A DNA stretch of 64,000 nt. Origin: Aaosphaeria pasadenensis (Eukaryota; Ascomycota; Dothideomycetes; Pleosporales). Every line of letters begins with the position of its first letter. Within the stretch, counting starts at the first letter, position 1. Location: assembly GCA_022813625.1 (NCBI GenBank), contig JAKLMB010000006.1:1-64000 (forward strand), written 5' to 3'. The position numbers and the translations under genes are program-made. The notes beneath the pieces were generated by a model, which did not search any database, was not told the origin of the DNA, and saw only the letters and a list, made by a program, of their open reading frames with translations. Shown piece by piece: positions 1 to 11,402 of the stretch.

Positions 1-3
1 AAT

Positions 4-80
4 AAACCTTGCTAAGACACTGTTGTAGGCATAAATACTAGCATGGGGCCAGCCCGACGTGCCAACCCTCTGTACATTCA
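4..80 (+). repeat. Dispersed repeat copy A (partial, at window edge)
   Basis: This stretch aligns by eye, in the same orientation, with 52910-52960 and 55135-55200. Shared blocks include cactgttgt-ggca, actagc-atgg and gtgccaaccctct. The copy is probably cut by the window edge. No coding content is seen. Confidence 0.6.
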
Positions 81-1030
81 GTCTTACCCATGCATAGCGC
101 ATATTTCCCCCAAGGAGAACACACAGGCGATTGTCAACTCATTTTATCCGATTTTTCCTAGACATAGCTTGACGGATGGGGCATATCAGTTTTAGCATGG
201 AGATCGAGAACAACAATTGGTTTTCTAAACTAATTTACTGCACAAGAAGGTAGTCTAGGGTATTATTGATACATATATTTTCATCAATTAGTGACATTTC
301 TTCCATGATGTTGCTTTTCCTTCTTCCTAAGACTTGTTATTTATACTTTGATGTGGTACAGAATGATATCATTTCAATCCAATCACGCACATAAATCTCA
401 TAAAAAAACTCGTTCCTCTTCCAATTATTTCATTCACTTGTTCAATTCCTCTGGTAACTACATGACCACGTACAGCATGTACGCGCGGGTGGAGGTATGT
501 AGGGAAACCGCTACGGCGAGGTGAGGTGGAAGTGCACCACACAGGGTATCAAAAGGGGGTGTTCATTCTATGTCAGGTCTCCAGCTCATGCCTCAAGAAA
601 GAAAGACAGCCCCACCACCACCGCCGAATGAGAAAGGAAAAGAAGGAGGGAAAGGGACCATCTCGATCGGAGGGAATCGACTATATAGGTACCCATGTAA
701 AGGACATTTGCCAATCGCCGTTCCCTAATCCCTCGACTCGAAGAGTAGAGAGTAAGAGCAAGAAGGGGGAAATTATGCTCCCACTTCGACGTTTATCTAC
801 TATGGGGAAAATGCAATGTTCAGAAAAGGGGGAAAGTTGGGCTTCTATATGCGTCTCTCATTGTGAAAACCTCTCCTCCTTCCTCCTAGTATGACCGACC
901 TAGTCGCTTCTGGTGAACCCTGTAAGATAGGACACATGCGGACCTCTCGAATCCTTTAGTCCCATCTCCTCCTCTCTCTTCTAGGCTTGGTGGAACTACT
1001 TTGGGGTTTGCGTAATGGAACGACCATCTC
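81..1030. other. Spacer downstream of the PAS kinase
   Basis: No supportable gene. The 122-codon plus-strand ORF at 526-894 is rich in Lys, Arg and Ser, has no recognisable domain and no neighbouring exon. The right end should hold the 3' UTR of the PAS kinase. Confidence 0.5.
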
Positions 1031-4000
1031 CTAGGGTGAGTCGACCATTTGGCACCACGGGTGATCGAGCACCTGGCTGATGGTAATCCTCTTGTCCACG
1101 TCTCGGTCTAGCATCAACCTGATCAGGCCGATGCTCTCCTCGCTCATGATGTACGGCACGCGCAGGTCGTGGTCCATGATCTCGTCGATGCTGTAGAACG
1201 GATTCTCCTTGTAGATGATCGTGTATAGGAGGATGCCAAGCGCCCACACGTCTTGTTCCTTTCCGCGGTAGGCTTTTCCGGCAAGCACTTCGGGCGCGGC
1301 GTAATCTGGATTGCGATGTTAGTATATCTAAAGATGTATGAGTAAACTCTGGAGACTTACCAATTGTCCCTACGAAAACGTCAAAGGGACCGCTCTTGAT
1401 GTATGCTGCACTGCCGAAGTCGATCAACTTGATGTTGCCTTCGCCGTCCAATACTACGTTTTCGTCTTTGATGTCGCGATGAACCACCTTCGCCTTGGTG
1501 TGCAAGTGGTGTATGGCCTCAGCCACTTGCACGAAGATCTTTCGGCACTCTTTTTCTTCCATGTTGACGCGAAGCTCGATATAGTCAAAGAGATCCATTC
1601 CAGGCAGACCGTGGGGCACCATCTCGATGTAGTAATTGATGTCGTCCTCGAAGAAGTCCGACATCTCGACAATGTTTGGGTGCTTGAATCCGTCCCGGCG
1701 CAAGTAGTCTAGCACATGGATTTCCAACGGTACGGTTCCTAGCTTGCGATCTCGCGTCCATGTATCTACCAAAATGCGTCGCTTGGTGACATATTTTATC
1801 ACGACCTTCTTGCTGGGATTCTTCTTGTACCTGCACAATTTGACCTGCCCGTATGCGCCTTGGCCCATGTCCTCTAAGACCACAAAGTCGTTGATCGTCT
1901 TCTTCTTGGGCGTTTCTTCGGACTTGTCTGGAGAAATCGTCGGTGCCTTTGGTCCAGGAGGAGATGCTGGCTTGGCCGCCTCTTGTAATTGCTGTGTCAG
2001 TAACGAGACAGGGGCGCTATTAGATTGAGAGTTATCGGATTCGGTCTCTTCTGAGGGGATGAGTGTTGATTGCCCTGGTGATGGTTGATGGGGTGGTGTG
2101 CCGGGACGCGAGAGCAGTGGAGTTACGGGACCAACGCCATGGTTCGTCGCATGTAAGTGTCGCGAGTAGGTCACCCACAAAGCAAACACGAGTTCTTGCG
2201 CAGGGGGAGGCTTTGCGTCTTCCTCCTCGATGACATGTTCGTCATAGCGAACGGGCTTTTCACTCCGCGCAACTCTCATCTGCACATCGACCATGATCTC
2301 GGAACCGTCCCGATGCAAGGCGGGTAATCCGCTCGGCCTGAGGAAGATTGATGCAGCATCTGCTCTGCCTTCTCGCATTGCAAGCAGGGCCCTCGCTCTC
2401 CGGAAGCTGTGTTCTGGAATCACGATCCCATCAATTAGCTCGATGTTGTCCTCGTCGGTCATGACGCGTAGAAGCTTGTCGAATCCAGGGATGAGGCTTG
2501 TGATGTGAAGTCCCTCCGGCCGTGGCTGTCCGAAGAGAGCAGAGGAAAACACCGAGTTCGAACTTACAATCTTAAGATCTGTCGCAGAACAAACAACGAT
2601 TCCGGCAATGTGGGGGAAACTGGAGACTCGGAAGGCAAGCTCGTTACCTATCGCCTCTACAGCAACCGGAATGTTGATGCTGTTCGCTGTTCGTGCGGTG
2701 AAGGTGGTGAGTTCTGCAATTTTGTCGTAATCCAGAGCTCCAGTGTTGGTCCCAGGAAGTCGTGGTATCGCAGGAATCAGTCTCTTGAGATCCATGCCTC
2801 GGCGTAATCGGTCGCTTCCAAATACGGCCTCAATGGCTCCTGTGCCTTTAGAAACGCATCCCACTTCGTCCACATTGATATAGACTACGTCTTCGGCTAT
2901 CTCTTCAAGCACCCAGATCAAGCCAGTACGCTTCTCCTTCACCCACAAGCTAGCGGCGCCGCTTGCACCATTCCGTTTTTGGATGGGGACGACATCACCA
3001 CAGAGGAGAACGCCACGAGAACCCTTAGACTCGTGATTCAAACCTCCTTTGACGGGTTTCTTTGCATACGAGGAACCGCTGCCATCATCCGTCTTTGCTC
3101 GCCTGCTCTGGGCTACTTGTCGTGACGACGGTTTGCTGAGTAGCTTCGCTGTGACACCATTCCCGACTCTGAGATTGTTTGTTGGGGTAGTGGATGGTGG
3201 AGGTGGACTGGGCACGGTGGGGGTTGCTTTGGTTCCAGAATCCGGGTCGCGTAGTTTGTCCTCAAGCCACTTCCGCCGTTCCTCTTTGACGACCTCAAGA
3301 ATGCCTATTTTGCGGACCTCTGCCCTCGTGACACCAAAAACCAAACAAGCCAAGTCATTAGCAGCGGTGATGGTCCAAGGTGCATGGGCTTCTGTGGTGA
3401 AGATCGCCTGGGCAGCGGGTGCCCAACGACTTCCGTGCCCGTGAGGCGCTGGTCCTCCAGAATGCTGGCCAGGGACGCTGGGAAATCCGTGAGGCGTTGT
3501 TGGTACGGCCGTTGGGGAAACAATCTGATTGATCTGTCCTTGCTCACCGATCAGGTAGGGCTGCGCCAATGCATCATTCAGTTGGCTCTGGATGGTCAGC
3601 GGAGCGACATCTGTAAACGTCCGCTTCAGAGCCGCACGAGGTGGAGGTCCCATCAGTGTCGATGGTGTTGCTGAGACTCCAGTCTTCTGGCTCGAACTAT
3701 CCGATACCTGATCGGACACTGGAGGTGAACCAATGCGGAGATTCAGGGCCGGTGGAGATCCTGCGCTCTGGCTCTGGTCTGAACTCTGTTCGCCTGCGGT
3801 CGCCATTATGCCAAGAGCCTCCCTCGGTGATGCATTCTCCCCCATGTTCTCCGGGCTTTCTGACCTAGGGAGGAAGCTCTTCTCGAATATATTCTCGCCA
3901 GACATATCAGCGGGGCCGGTCACTGGACCCAGGGCCCCCAGACCATGCGCACCAGAAGCATCCTGACCGATCAAATTTGCCCTTGTCAAAAGCTCTAACA

Positions 4001-5018
4001 TGCTCTGTACCTCCTGATCGCCGCTCAATTTCGCCTGAGCATTCGCGATGCTAGCATTTGTTGCCGCCCAGCCTAATTTGTCTCGCATGAAATCGATGGA
4101 CCGCTTCAATACGTTCTGCCTGTTGTGTATGAAATCCTCGGACTGATGTGCGAACGAAAACGAATGTAATGATTCCGAGGGAAATCTGTGAAGGTCCTCC
4201 GCCGTACCGAGTGTGGGAGATCCGGGGGCAGAGGGAGCGGAGCCAGAAGGATGTCTCGAGATAGGAGGAGTGATGTTGAGTGACGACGATCGTTGAGTCA
4301 AGCCAGTGCCTATCCCAGGACCAGCTATGGGCCTCAGACTTGGCTGTTGGCGAATGCGCCTGAGGCCCGATGCTCCCAGTCCATGTTCGTGCTCCGGAAC
4401 GATAGGTGACCTGGAGAATGGTAAGTAAACGTTCTCCCTCGCATCTGTCGACCAGGGGACTGCAGTTATAATCGCACACTCTCCAGAACCGGCAACGTAC
4501 CTTGCCATTCTATCCAACGATCCAGCATCGATGCTCATGCGTTTTCGGGTATCGACACCTAGTGACGAGCCAGCGGCGTGTGAAAGGAGATTTCCCGTAC
4601 TCCTGTTCTTGGGGAGAGGTCCATTGCTGGGGGCGAAGCGTAGGGTGGGTTGGAGACTGGATTGGGATTCTTGGTTTGGCGAGCCTGGAGAGAAGATGTG
4701 GTTAGCAATGGCGCCCATGTCTAGTCAATCTGGTCAAGCGGGCGGGGCGGTGAAAGGTGCACATAAGCCGTTGCTTAGTAGAGGAAGGGATATCGCTATG
4801 GAGGTCGATAAAGAAACCACACCGGAGTCGCTCTTGGAAGCCATGCTGAAGAACCCCGAGGGGCCCATCGGCGGAGTCGGGTTATCGATAGCGTGAAGCG
4901 GCGGTTCCGTGAAGAGCTCCTCGTGATTGTGGGTGGGCGGACGTGCAGACAGCGATGCGTGCGGTCGGTCTGGAGCGTGACCGGTGTCTGGAGGTGTACT
5001 GTGTAGAGAAAGGGTCAT
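1031..5018 (-). CDS. psk1: PAS-domain serine/threonine kinase (PAS kinase, Psk1/PASK type)
   Basis: Model: exons 5018-4763, 4684-1361 and 1305-1031, giving 1284 aa. The last intron (1306-1360) has donor G|GTAAGT, a CTAAC branch point and a CAG acceptor, and restores ..FVGTIDYAAPEVL... Without splicing the frame runs into nonsense to 996. A PAS region lies in the N-terminal half (TTEAHAPWTITAANDLACLV) and a second PAS-like segment follows (FPHIAGIVVCSATDLKIVSS). The C-terminal kinase (about 1020-1280) has the G-loop GQGAYG near 1026, VVIK lysine near 1049, HRD near 1154-1156 and DFG near 1174-1176. HRDIKDENVVLD is typical of PAS kinases, which couple nutrient state to glycogen synthesis, UDP-glucose partitioning and translation in yeast. 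The start is uncertain: ATG 4718 is also in frame, but a strong branch point and acceptor (4685-4710) favour an upstream exon despite its weak GTGCAC donor. Confidence 0.9.
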
Positions 5019-6800
5019 CGGGTCTTTTGCTTACCATCTTCATGTGGCGCGCTCATTCCCTGAATTGCCCTGCAGGGAACTCACGATGTCTCAGATCGGT
5101 CGACGGCGGGCGGGAGCGGGTGATTGATCCCCGGTTGAATGACCACTCAATCACCAATGTTATCACACCAAATATACGTGAAAAACGGTTGCGTTGGGGG
5201 AGGGAACGAGGCTGCTTCTGGGGTGGGCGAGGGACGTGGGAGGTGACCGAAGTTGGTGAGGGGCGCGCGGGATCTGGGCGGTCTCAGCTGCGATGGGCGA
5301 CAGAAAAAAAGGAACGGTGATTCAAGAGTAGACAGAGAGAGAGATGGGCGTACGGAGAGACTGGGTGGATTCTGCGATTTCAACGTTAGAGACAGGAAAA
5401 ATGGTAAGCAGTACGGTGTGGAGGGAAGTTGTTGTTAAGTTTGCAATGGGATGGGATGTGGCTAGACTTGTTGGAGGTGAAGTTGTTCTTCGCGAGTCTA
5501 AAACAGTTAAACTACCAGACGACTAAACTCTGCCCCGCACAGACAGACTTCAGACTTCTATTCTACTCAAGCATCAACTTTGCCCTTCTGCTTCCCGCCT
5601 ATCTCTCTTTGGACATCAAGACGAGCTTCAATACGGAAACATGGAAACAAATGAGTCTAGTGTGAAAAGAACAAACAGTCACGCGCAGATTGAACATGCA
5701 ACCTGTTACATACCTACCTACCTACCTACCTGACTTTTAGAACAACCCAGCTGGGCAGTAGAATGGGAATTGCTACATTCAAAGACGTTTCTCCGGTTGA
5801 TGGCTTGTGATTATGACTATCAAAGTCCCTAAATCCTGTAACTCCGCCAGTATGCAGAACACAAGACACAAGGACGAGTGTCCCTCACCCGGGAACCCGT
5901 CGCTGTGCCATGCTCTTCATTAACCATTGCGCCCACCTACCCACCCACACAGCCCGCGGGGCATTGATAGATTGATTTGATTACTTTGCCAATAACCGAT
6001 TGGGTCCGTGGGAAAAGCAATTGCAGCAGCTGCAGCAGAGAAAACCTCGTAAACTGCTATGTATCTATTGCAGGGAAAAGTCTTTTCGCAGCAGCAGGTG
6101 CTGATGGGTTTTTGGCCCGCTGCCCGTTCGACGCCAATCCTGTGGCTAAGGAGGACTAGCCAGCACATTCGGTTTAACAACAGGTGGATGTGAATGTCGA
6201 ACACTCGCTGGATCTTGTTACTTGGGCGATTGCACGATCCACCGAGGGGTAGGTATGGATAAGTATTCAGTACTAGGTGGCAAGCAAGCAAGTAGCAAGC
6301 TGGAAGCAAGTAGACATTCACAATCAGTAGTAACGTGCAGCGGAGATCGACTTATACACCACCTATAGCTGTTCCGAAAATCCTCAGAACCAGAAATCCT
6401 CAAGACCCGGAAACCTCATGGATATCCCATAGATCCGGTCTTGTCTTCGATTAAACATGGTCCGCAAAATAGACTCGTCTTGTGATAACTCAAAATACCC
6501 ATGTGTTAAACTATTCCCTTGGTAAAATTTGGGTGGTGGGACGGCCGGACCTCCGCATGGTTGGTTGGCTGGTTCTTCCCCACGCACTGTGATTGGCTCT
6601 TCTGGGCTGTCGATCGCATCAGGAAAGGGTCCCTTTCCCGGGACCCTGCGTCTCCACGTGCTTGGACCTTCACTACTAATGGACCATTACTCGCGTCAAG
6701 AAGAGAAGCTATTTACTTGATGGGCCTCAACAAGAGTTATCTTGCAAAAGGTCTATTGACTTCAAATAGTTTTTCTTTATACAGGGACTGGCCACTCAAG
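5019..6800. other. Spacer: PAS kinase upstream region
   Basis: No supportable gene. It contains the promoter and leader of the PAS kinase and the 3' flank of the AP-1 accessory gene. A (TACC)5 microsatellite lies at 5711-5730. The ORF at 5920-6321 has no recognisable domain or coding bias. Confidence 0.5.
5711..5730. repeat. Microsatellite (TACC)5
   Basis: Five perfect tetranucleotide units in noncoding DNA. Confidence 0.9.
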
Positions 6801-6853
6801 CGTAGATTGTAGCTAGTTAACAGTCTAAAGATCTCGCCAATGTTCTCGCGAAT
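6801..6853 (+). repeat. Dispersed repeat copy B (diverged)
   Basis: The segment gtagctagttaacagtct followed by atctcgcc and tctcgcgaa matches 52879-52925 (gtagtcagtaaacagtct.., ctcgcaatg, cctcgcgaa) and 55107-55135 in the same orientation. It lies just beyond the 3' end of the AP-1 accessory gene. Confidence 0.5.
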
Positions 6854-6920
6854 ATGCTGCACCGCGCCAGGCCATGCAACGCCATCCTAATCAAATGCTA
6901 TATCCCAACTCCATCGATGC

Positions 6921-8722
6921 TCACCGTTGCCTAAGTGTGTCCTTATGCTGATTCCAGAAATTCCGACATCCTATGAAACGCACGTTAGCTCGCTCTACTA
7001 AACACCTTCGATTCGACGAGGAAAAAAAGTAGAAGATATAAGAAGAAAGGGAAACATACCTCGATGCATACTAACCTGCTCAACCCACCACTCCCCAAAG
7101 CTATCCTCGACGCCCAAATCCCCACTCCCCCTCTCCTCCCTCCTCATCCCACACAGCATACAAGGCCTGGGCGCAGGAACCCCGCCCTCACTCTGCTTCA
7201 GCGTCCTGACCGGCATCGTCTCCTGCAAATCCGGCACCGCACCCAGCGACCCGGGGCGGGCTTGATTCGCGGCGGAGACGACGTGGCGGAGGCGCCCGAC
7301 CTGTTCTTTCCACGCGCGGACCACGTCCGCGACCTCGCGGTCCTCCTTCATGGCTTCGCTTCTGTCGATGCCGGTAAGCTTCATGCCGGAGGTGGCGCGC
7401 GAGGAGGCGGGCCCGATGCGCATGCCTTGGGAGAGGTGGGCGTCGCGTTTCCAGCGGAGCTTGCGGGCGGAGATGATGCGTGCGGCGACGGAGGCGACGA
7501 GAAGGAAGGATTGGAGGTAGGTGATAGTGGACGGGTCGGAGACGAGTTTGTTTCTCATGGTGATGGGTTGTGCGGCCATGGGCTTGAAGAGCTTGTCTTG
7601 GGCTTCGGCGAAGAGGGGTGGGAAGAGGGAGAGGAGGACGGCTGGGGGAGGTACGTTCGTAGGGGGAAGTTCGCCGGGTTGTGCTTCGTTGAGGTCGGAT
7701 GATATGAGGCTTGATGCTGGTTCTTTAGGCGTTGGGGTGTTTGCTTTCTTTGGTTCCGAAGCCGCTTTCGCTGCGGGCTTTTTCGTAGGAATGGTAGCTT
7801 CCCAGTCGTCGAATGCATCCCAAGAGTCCTCCTCCTTTGGCTCGGGCTGGGCTGGTTTGACAGGGGCTTTGGACTCCTTAGCACGTGCGGTCGTCCCAAA
7901 TGCCCCGACCTGGGTTTTGGTCGTCTTCTTTGCTGGAGCACGAGGTTGCGGCTTAGTCTGCGGTTCCGACACGGTGAGATCCCCTAGTAGGTCCTCCATG
8001 CCAGTTGAACGAGGTGCTGGAGCTGGCGCGGGGGTGGCCGACGGTGTTGGTACTGCATCGTCGCCTTCGAAATCGCCAAAGTCGTCATCATCGTCGAAAT
8101 CATCTTCCGCGTCAAAGAGAACGCTGGGATCAGCGCTCTTCTTCGCCTTGATGACCGGTGCTGGCTGCCAATTGAATTGGGATTGCTCCTGGGACTGACG
8201 AATTGGCTGGGTGCCAAAGGCGTCATGAAAATCGGATGTGGAAGTAGACTGCCAGTTTAGAGATGAAGGTTGGTGTGTTTGGGTCTTCTGAGTTGATGGA
8301 GCGTCAAAAGCGGAGATCTGGTTTGGAGGTTTTGTTTGCCAATTCAATTGACTCTGTGATGAAGATTGAGCCGACGGAGCTGTACCAAACGCCCCCTGGG
8401 TCGTCGACGATGATGCGGGAAGAGTAGGTTGTGATGAAGATTCGCCTTCGAAATCACCCCAGTCATCGTTGTCGTCCGTCTTGGCCGGTTGAGTTCCCCA
8501 TGTTTGGTTGAACGGGTCCTGGGGCTGTGATTGCTGTCTTGCTGGAGCTGCCTGGGGAGTACTCGTGGGACCAGCTAGGTCGTCGAAGAAATTGAATGAC
8601 GGAGCGGCTTGTACTGCAACCGGTTTAGGGGCCTGGTATGATGGTTGAGGCTGCTGTTGCTGTTGTTGTTGCGCAGGTGCTGTGCCAAACTCTCCAAACT
8701 CCGCGAACAGATCCGCCGACAT
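6921..8722 (-). CDS. Aftiphilin/Laa2-like clathrin-adaptor (AP-1) accessory protein
   Basis: Model: exons 8722-7060 and 6970-6921 (570 aa). The 89-nt intron 6971-7059 has donor GTATGT and acceptor CATAG and joins ..SMHRG to CRNFWNQHKDTLRQR, the Cys-Arg-Asn-Phe-Trp ending I remember from filamentous-fungal relatives. The N-terminal 60% is low complexity, with a poly-Gln run and repeated acidic aromatic motifs: FAEFGEFG, DDWGDFEG, FGDFEGDD and WDAFDDWE. These resemble the gamma-ear-binding motifs of aftiphilin and yeast Laa2, which act with AP-1 at the trans-Golgi and endosomes. The C-terminal quarter is helical and conserved-looking, with CMLCGMRREER and DSFGEWWVE. Some databases label such proteins 'kinase ppk6', but no kinase motifs are present. 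The AP-1 role is inference from the motifs. Confidence 0.7.
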
Positions 8723-9157
8723 GGTGCGCTATTCGATTGTTTGATAACGCGCGGAGGAACCGTGGACGGAGACAATGTATGGAGGTTAGATAGGTCAGCC
8801 TGGTCGGAGAACCGAGGAGCGCTAGCCCGCAACGAGGACCCACGAGGCGTCATCCATCCCATGCCATATATAAAATGGTTACCAAATCAAGTCGTCTGTC
8901 TGCTAGTAATGAAGTACACGTTAACCTTAATAAGCTTCTTTATACTAGACAAGAATCTCTACATGCATGTATTACTGCATATGCTCAGAATGCCAGCAGG
9001 CAGATAACCTGGCATGGTAACTCTCTGTGAATTTATACCTAAACATACAAATGCTCCCAACAAACGAAACATAACATGATCTATCAATCCCCTCAATTCA
9101 AGTGGGATGGGGTATCTTTACTTCTCCCTTACAATCCATCATATCAAGCCTCAAACC
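8723..9157. other. Short spacer, AP-1 accessory promoter
   Basis: This 435-bp gap lies between the start of the AP-1 accessory gene and the stop of the RAD51-like gene. I see no gene in it. Confidence 0.5.
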
Positions 9158-10636
9158 TCATCTCCCATCCGCCACCTCCGGCAACATCATCGCCCAAGCC
9201 CCGACTCTCCCCTCCCACCGATCCGCCAACACCTCGACAACACTCACCATCTCAACACCCCTCACGTTCCTCCTATACCCACTACCCTGTTCTCCTCCCC
9301 GCGAAGCCATCACCCTCGCATCCTCTTCCCTTCTCGGCATCTCCGACACAAGTAAGTGCAAGTCAAGGACCTGCGGCAAGATATGTCCCAGAGCCGGAAT
9401 AGCCTTGTTGGACGAGAAGACCGATGGCGGTGGGACTGGTTGACGCTGCGTCTGATGTGGGGTGTGGGGTGGTATGTTGAAATTGCCCTCATTGTTGGGT
9501 TTTGGTTGCGGTGATGCTGTAGTGCGTGGGACTGATGCTGGGTTGGTCAGGATGGTGGTGAGGGAGTGGGTTTGCGTTAGGTGGGATATTGTGCGAAAGA
9601 GCGCTGAGGCGAATGCGTTTGCTAGATATACCGTTATCAACATTTGCTTCATATCGTGGGGTAGATAGATTAGGTGGAAACGTACCTTGAACAGCGTCTT
9701 TCTTCAACAGAGGTAGGAGGACGTGGGCAAAATTGTCGATGAGAATGAATCCCACTTTCACTTCGACTTGCACGGTGTCTTTCCCATCATGTATCATTCC
9801 AGCGGCAGCTGCATCGTCAGATACCACCACCGGCGTGATGCTCTCATCCTGTGTCTGGAACAAAATCTCCTCATCGTCCTCTTCCCCCTCACTATCCGCA
9901 ATGACCTTCTCCCTCACATCCTCCACAGCAACATCATCAGCCGGCATCATGCCCCGTTGCTCAACCTCCTTTTCCATCTCATCCCGACCCTCCTCCCCCG
10001 TCACCTCAAGCCCCTCCTTAATCTCCCAAATCGACTCCTTCACACCCACCAGATCGAAAACCCGCATGATCTTCACGCGAGCCAGCACCCCAGCAGCCTT
10101 CTCCTCAACACCCGCATCCCCTCCGTCGCTACCATGAGACTTCTTCAACCGTGCAAGAATCTGCGAATACAGACGCATGACATCGAAGTTGCCCGTTGTG
10201 TCCACGACAGCAGCAGTACCCGTCTCATCCCCACCAACCAGGTACGAAACCAGGAACGTCATACAAAGCTGTAGGAACATGATCAGCGATGCTTTCTTTC
10301 GCTTCCGTTTTCGTGTTGCTCGCACGTGGGATACATGGATGTAAAAGTGAATAATGAACTCACATCAACGACTCCAGTCCCCGCCGCAACGTCCCCAGAA
10401 ATGCCCACGACATCACCGCGCCGCAACCCACCGCTCAGCTCACGATCGAGCTCCTCACATCCGGACGCAAGTTTCGCTCTGCCGGTAGACGTGATGGTCG
10501 GCCTCCCGTCCAGCACGCTGTCGATGATGTCGTCGAGCTCGGCGTCGGGGAGCAGTGACACGGCTAGGAGGGGATTCGCTGGCGAGGTGAGCGACGACGA
10601 CGACAACTTCGACGACGGCGACACGTCTGCTGTCAT
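9158..10636 (-). CDS. RAD51-paralogue-like (RecA-fold) DNA repair protein
   Basis: Model: exons 10636-10364, 10268-9686 and 9621-9158 (439 aa). Introns are 95 nt (GTGAGT..CTACAG) and 64 nt (GTACGT..TCTAG). The RecA/RAD51 layout is visible: SGCEELDRELSGGLRRGD leads into the Walker A position (residues 81-91, GDVAAGTGVVD). Next come AVVDTTGNFDVMRLYSQIL, equivalent to the 'D-T-E-G-F' strand, and Walker B FILID (about 265-269). A RAD51-type C-terminal strand block follows (SSNKAIPALGHILPQVLDLHLLVS in two parts). It looks most like RAD51D/Rdl1-type paralogues that help RAD51 in recombination. The Walker A lysine and following Thr/Ser are replaced by Val-Val, so ATP binding is probably lost or altered. 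The middle holds an acidic, low-complexity insertion. Which paralogue it is cannot be settled here. Confidence 0.8.
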
Positions 10637-11402
10637 GGTCTTGGCATTGTATATATGCTATTGCGAGCTAAGTGAGTGGGTGTTGGTGTGTTTGGGTGAG
10701 GGAGAATCGCTGGTTCGGAACGGATTCCGAATCCATACTATCGCGGAATCGGCGCCAACCGCATACGGAAGTGGCGGATTTGGGCTTGTGGAGAAGAGAA
10801 CTAGGCATGTAGTTAGATCTTGCCCAGCCTCGGACCTTTATATCGATTGTTGACCAGGGATAGTGAGTAACTGGATGTTAGGTACCTGTAAATGTACACA
10901 TCAAATAGAAAGCTGGATTATTAGAGGCAGGGTCTCGAGCTCCATCACCTCGGCACGGGAAATGTCAGTACGCGCAAGCAAAGAAGCAAGTCAATTGCTA
11001 CATTGGATCGTTTTCATCATTTTCATTGAGAACCCTAAAAGCTGACTCTCAGTTCGCCATACTTTGTTTTGGCTTTCCCTTTGGCAACTGGTTATGTGCG
11101 GTCTTGCTGTAACAGAATCAAATCCCCCAACCCATTAGAAAGCTTGCTGTCTGAGAGATATCCTTTTTCTCCTGCCCGGTCCAATAAAAAAACACCCCAA
11201 AAGGAGAAAGTATCCAGACCACCAATTGGAAAGCATGCCACTTGACATGCAAATTGTGCGCCATTTCGCGCCTCACTAGCTCCCGTATCAAAAAGTGGCA
11301 ATGAAAACAAACGCCGTTGGTCTATGCTTCCGTAATGAGAGGCTCCCAACAATCGCTTGGAATATGAACTGGCTCATGTCCTATGCTGGGTATTCGCGAT
11401 GC
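10637..11402. other. Spacer between RAD51-like gene and Pal1
   Basis: This region holds the promoter of the RAD51-like gene and the 3' flank of PAL1. No ORF has a recognisable domain or coding bias. Confidence 0.5.

Noticed and set aside
526..894. 122-codon plus-strand ORF near the left edge
   Set aside because: Low-complexity, basic composition, no domain, no splice partner and no coding bias.
996..1304. C-terminal extension of the PAS kinase frame down to 996
   Set aside because: It reads through a clear 55-nt intron into the wrong frame; splicing restores the conserved kinase tail ending at 1031.
7064..8198. Long plus-strand ORFs (212 and 225 codons) opposite the AP-1 accessory gene
   Set aside because: Mirror frames of a GC-biased real gene, with no recognisable domains.
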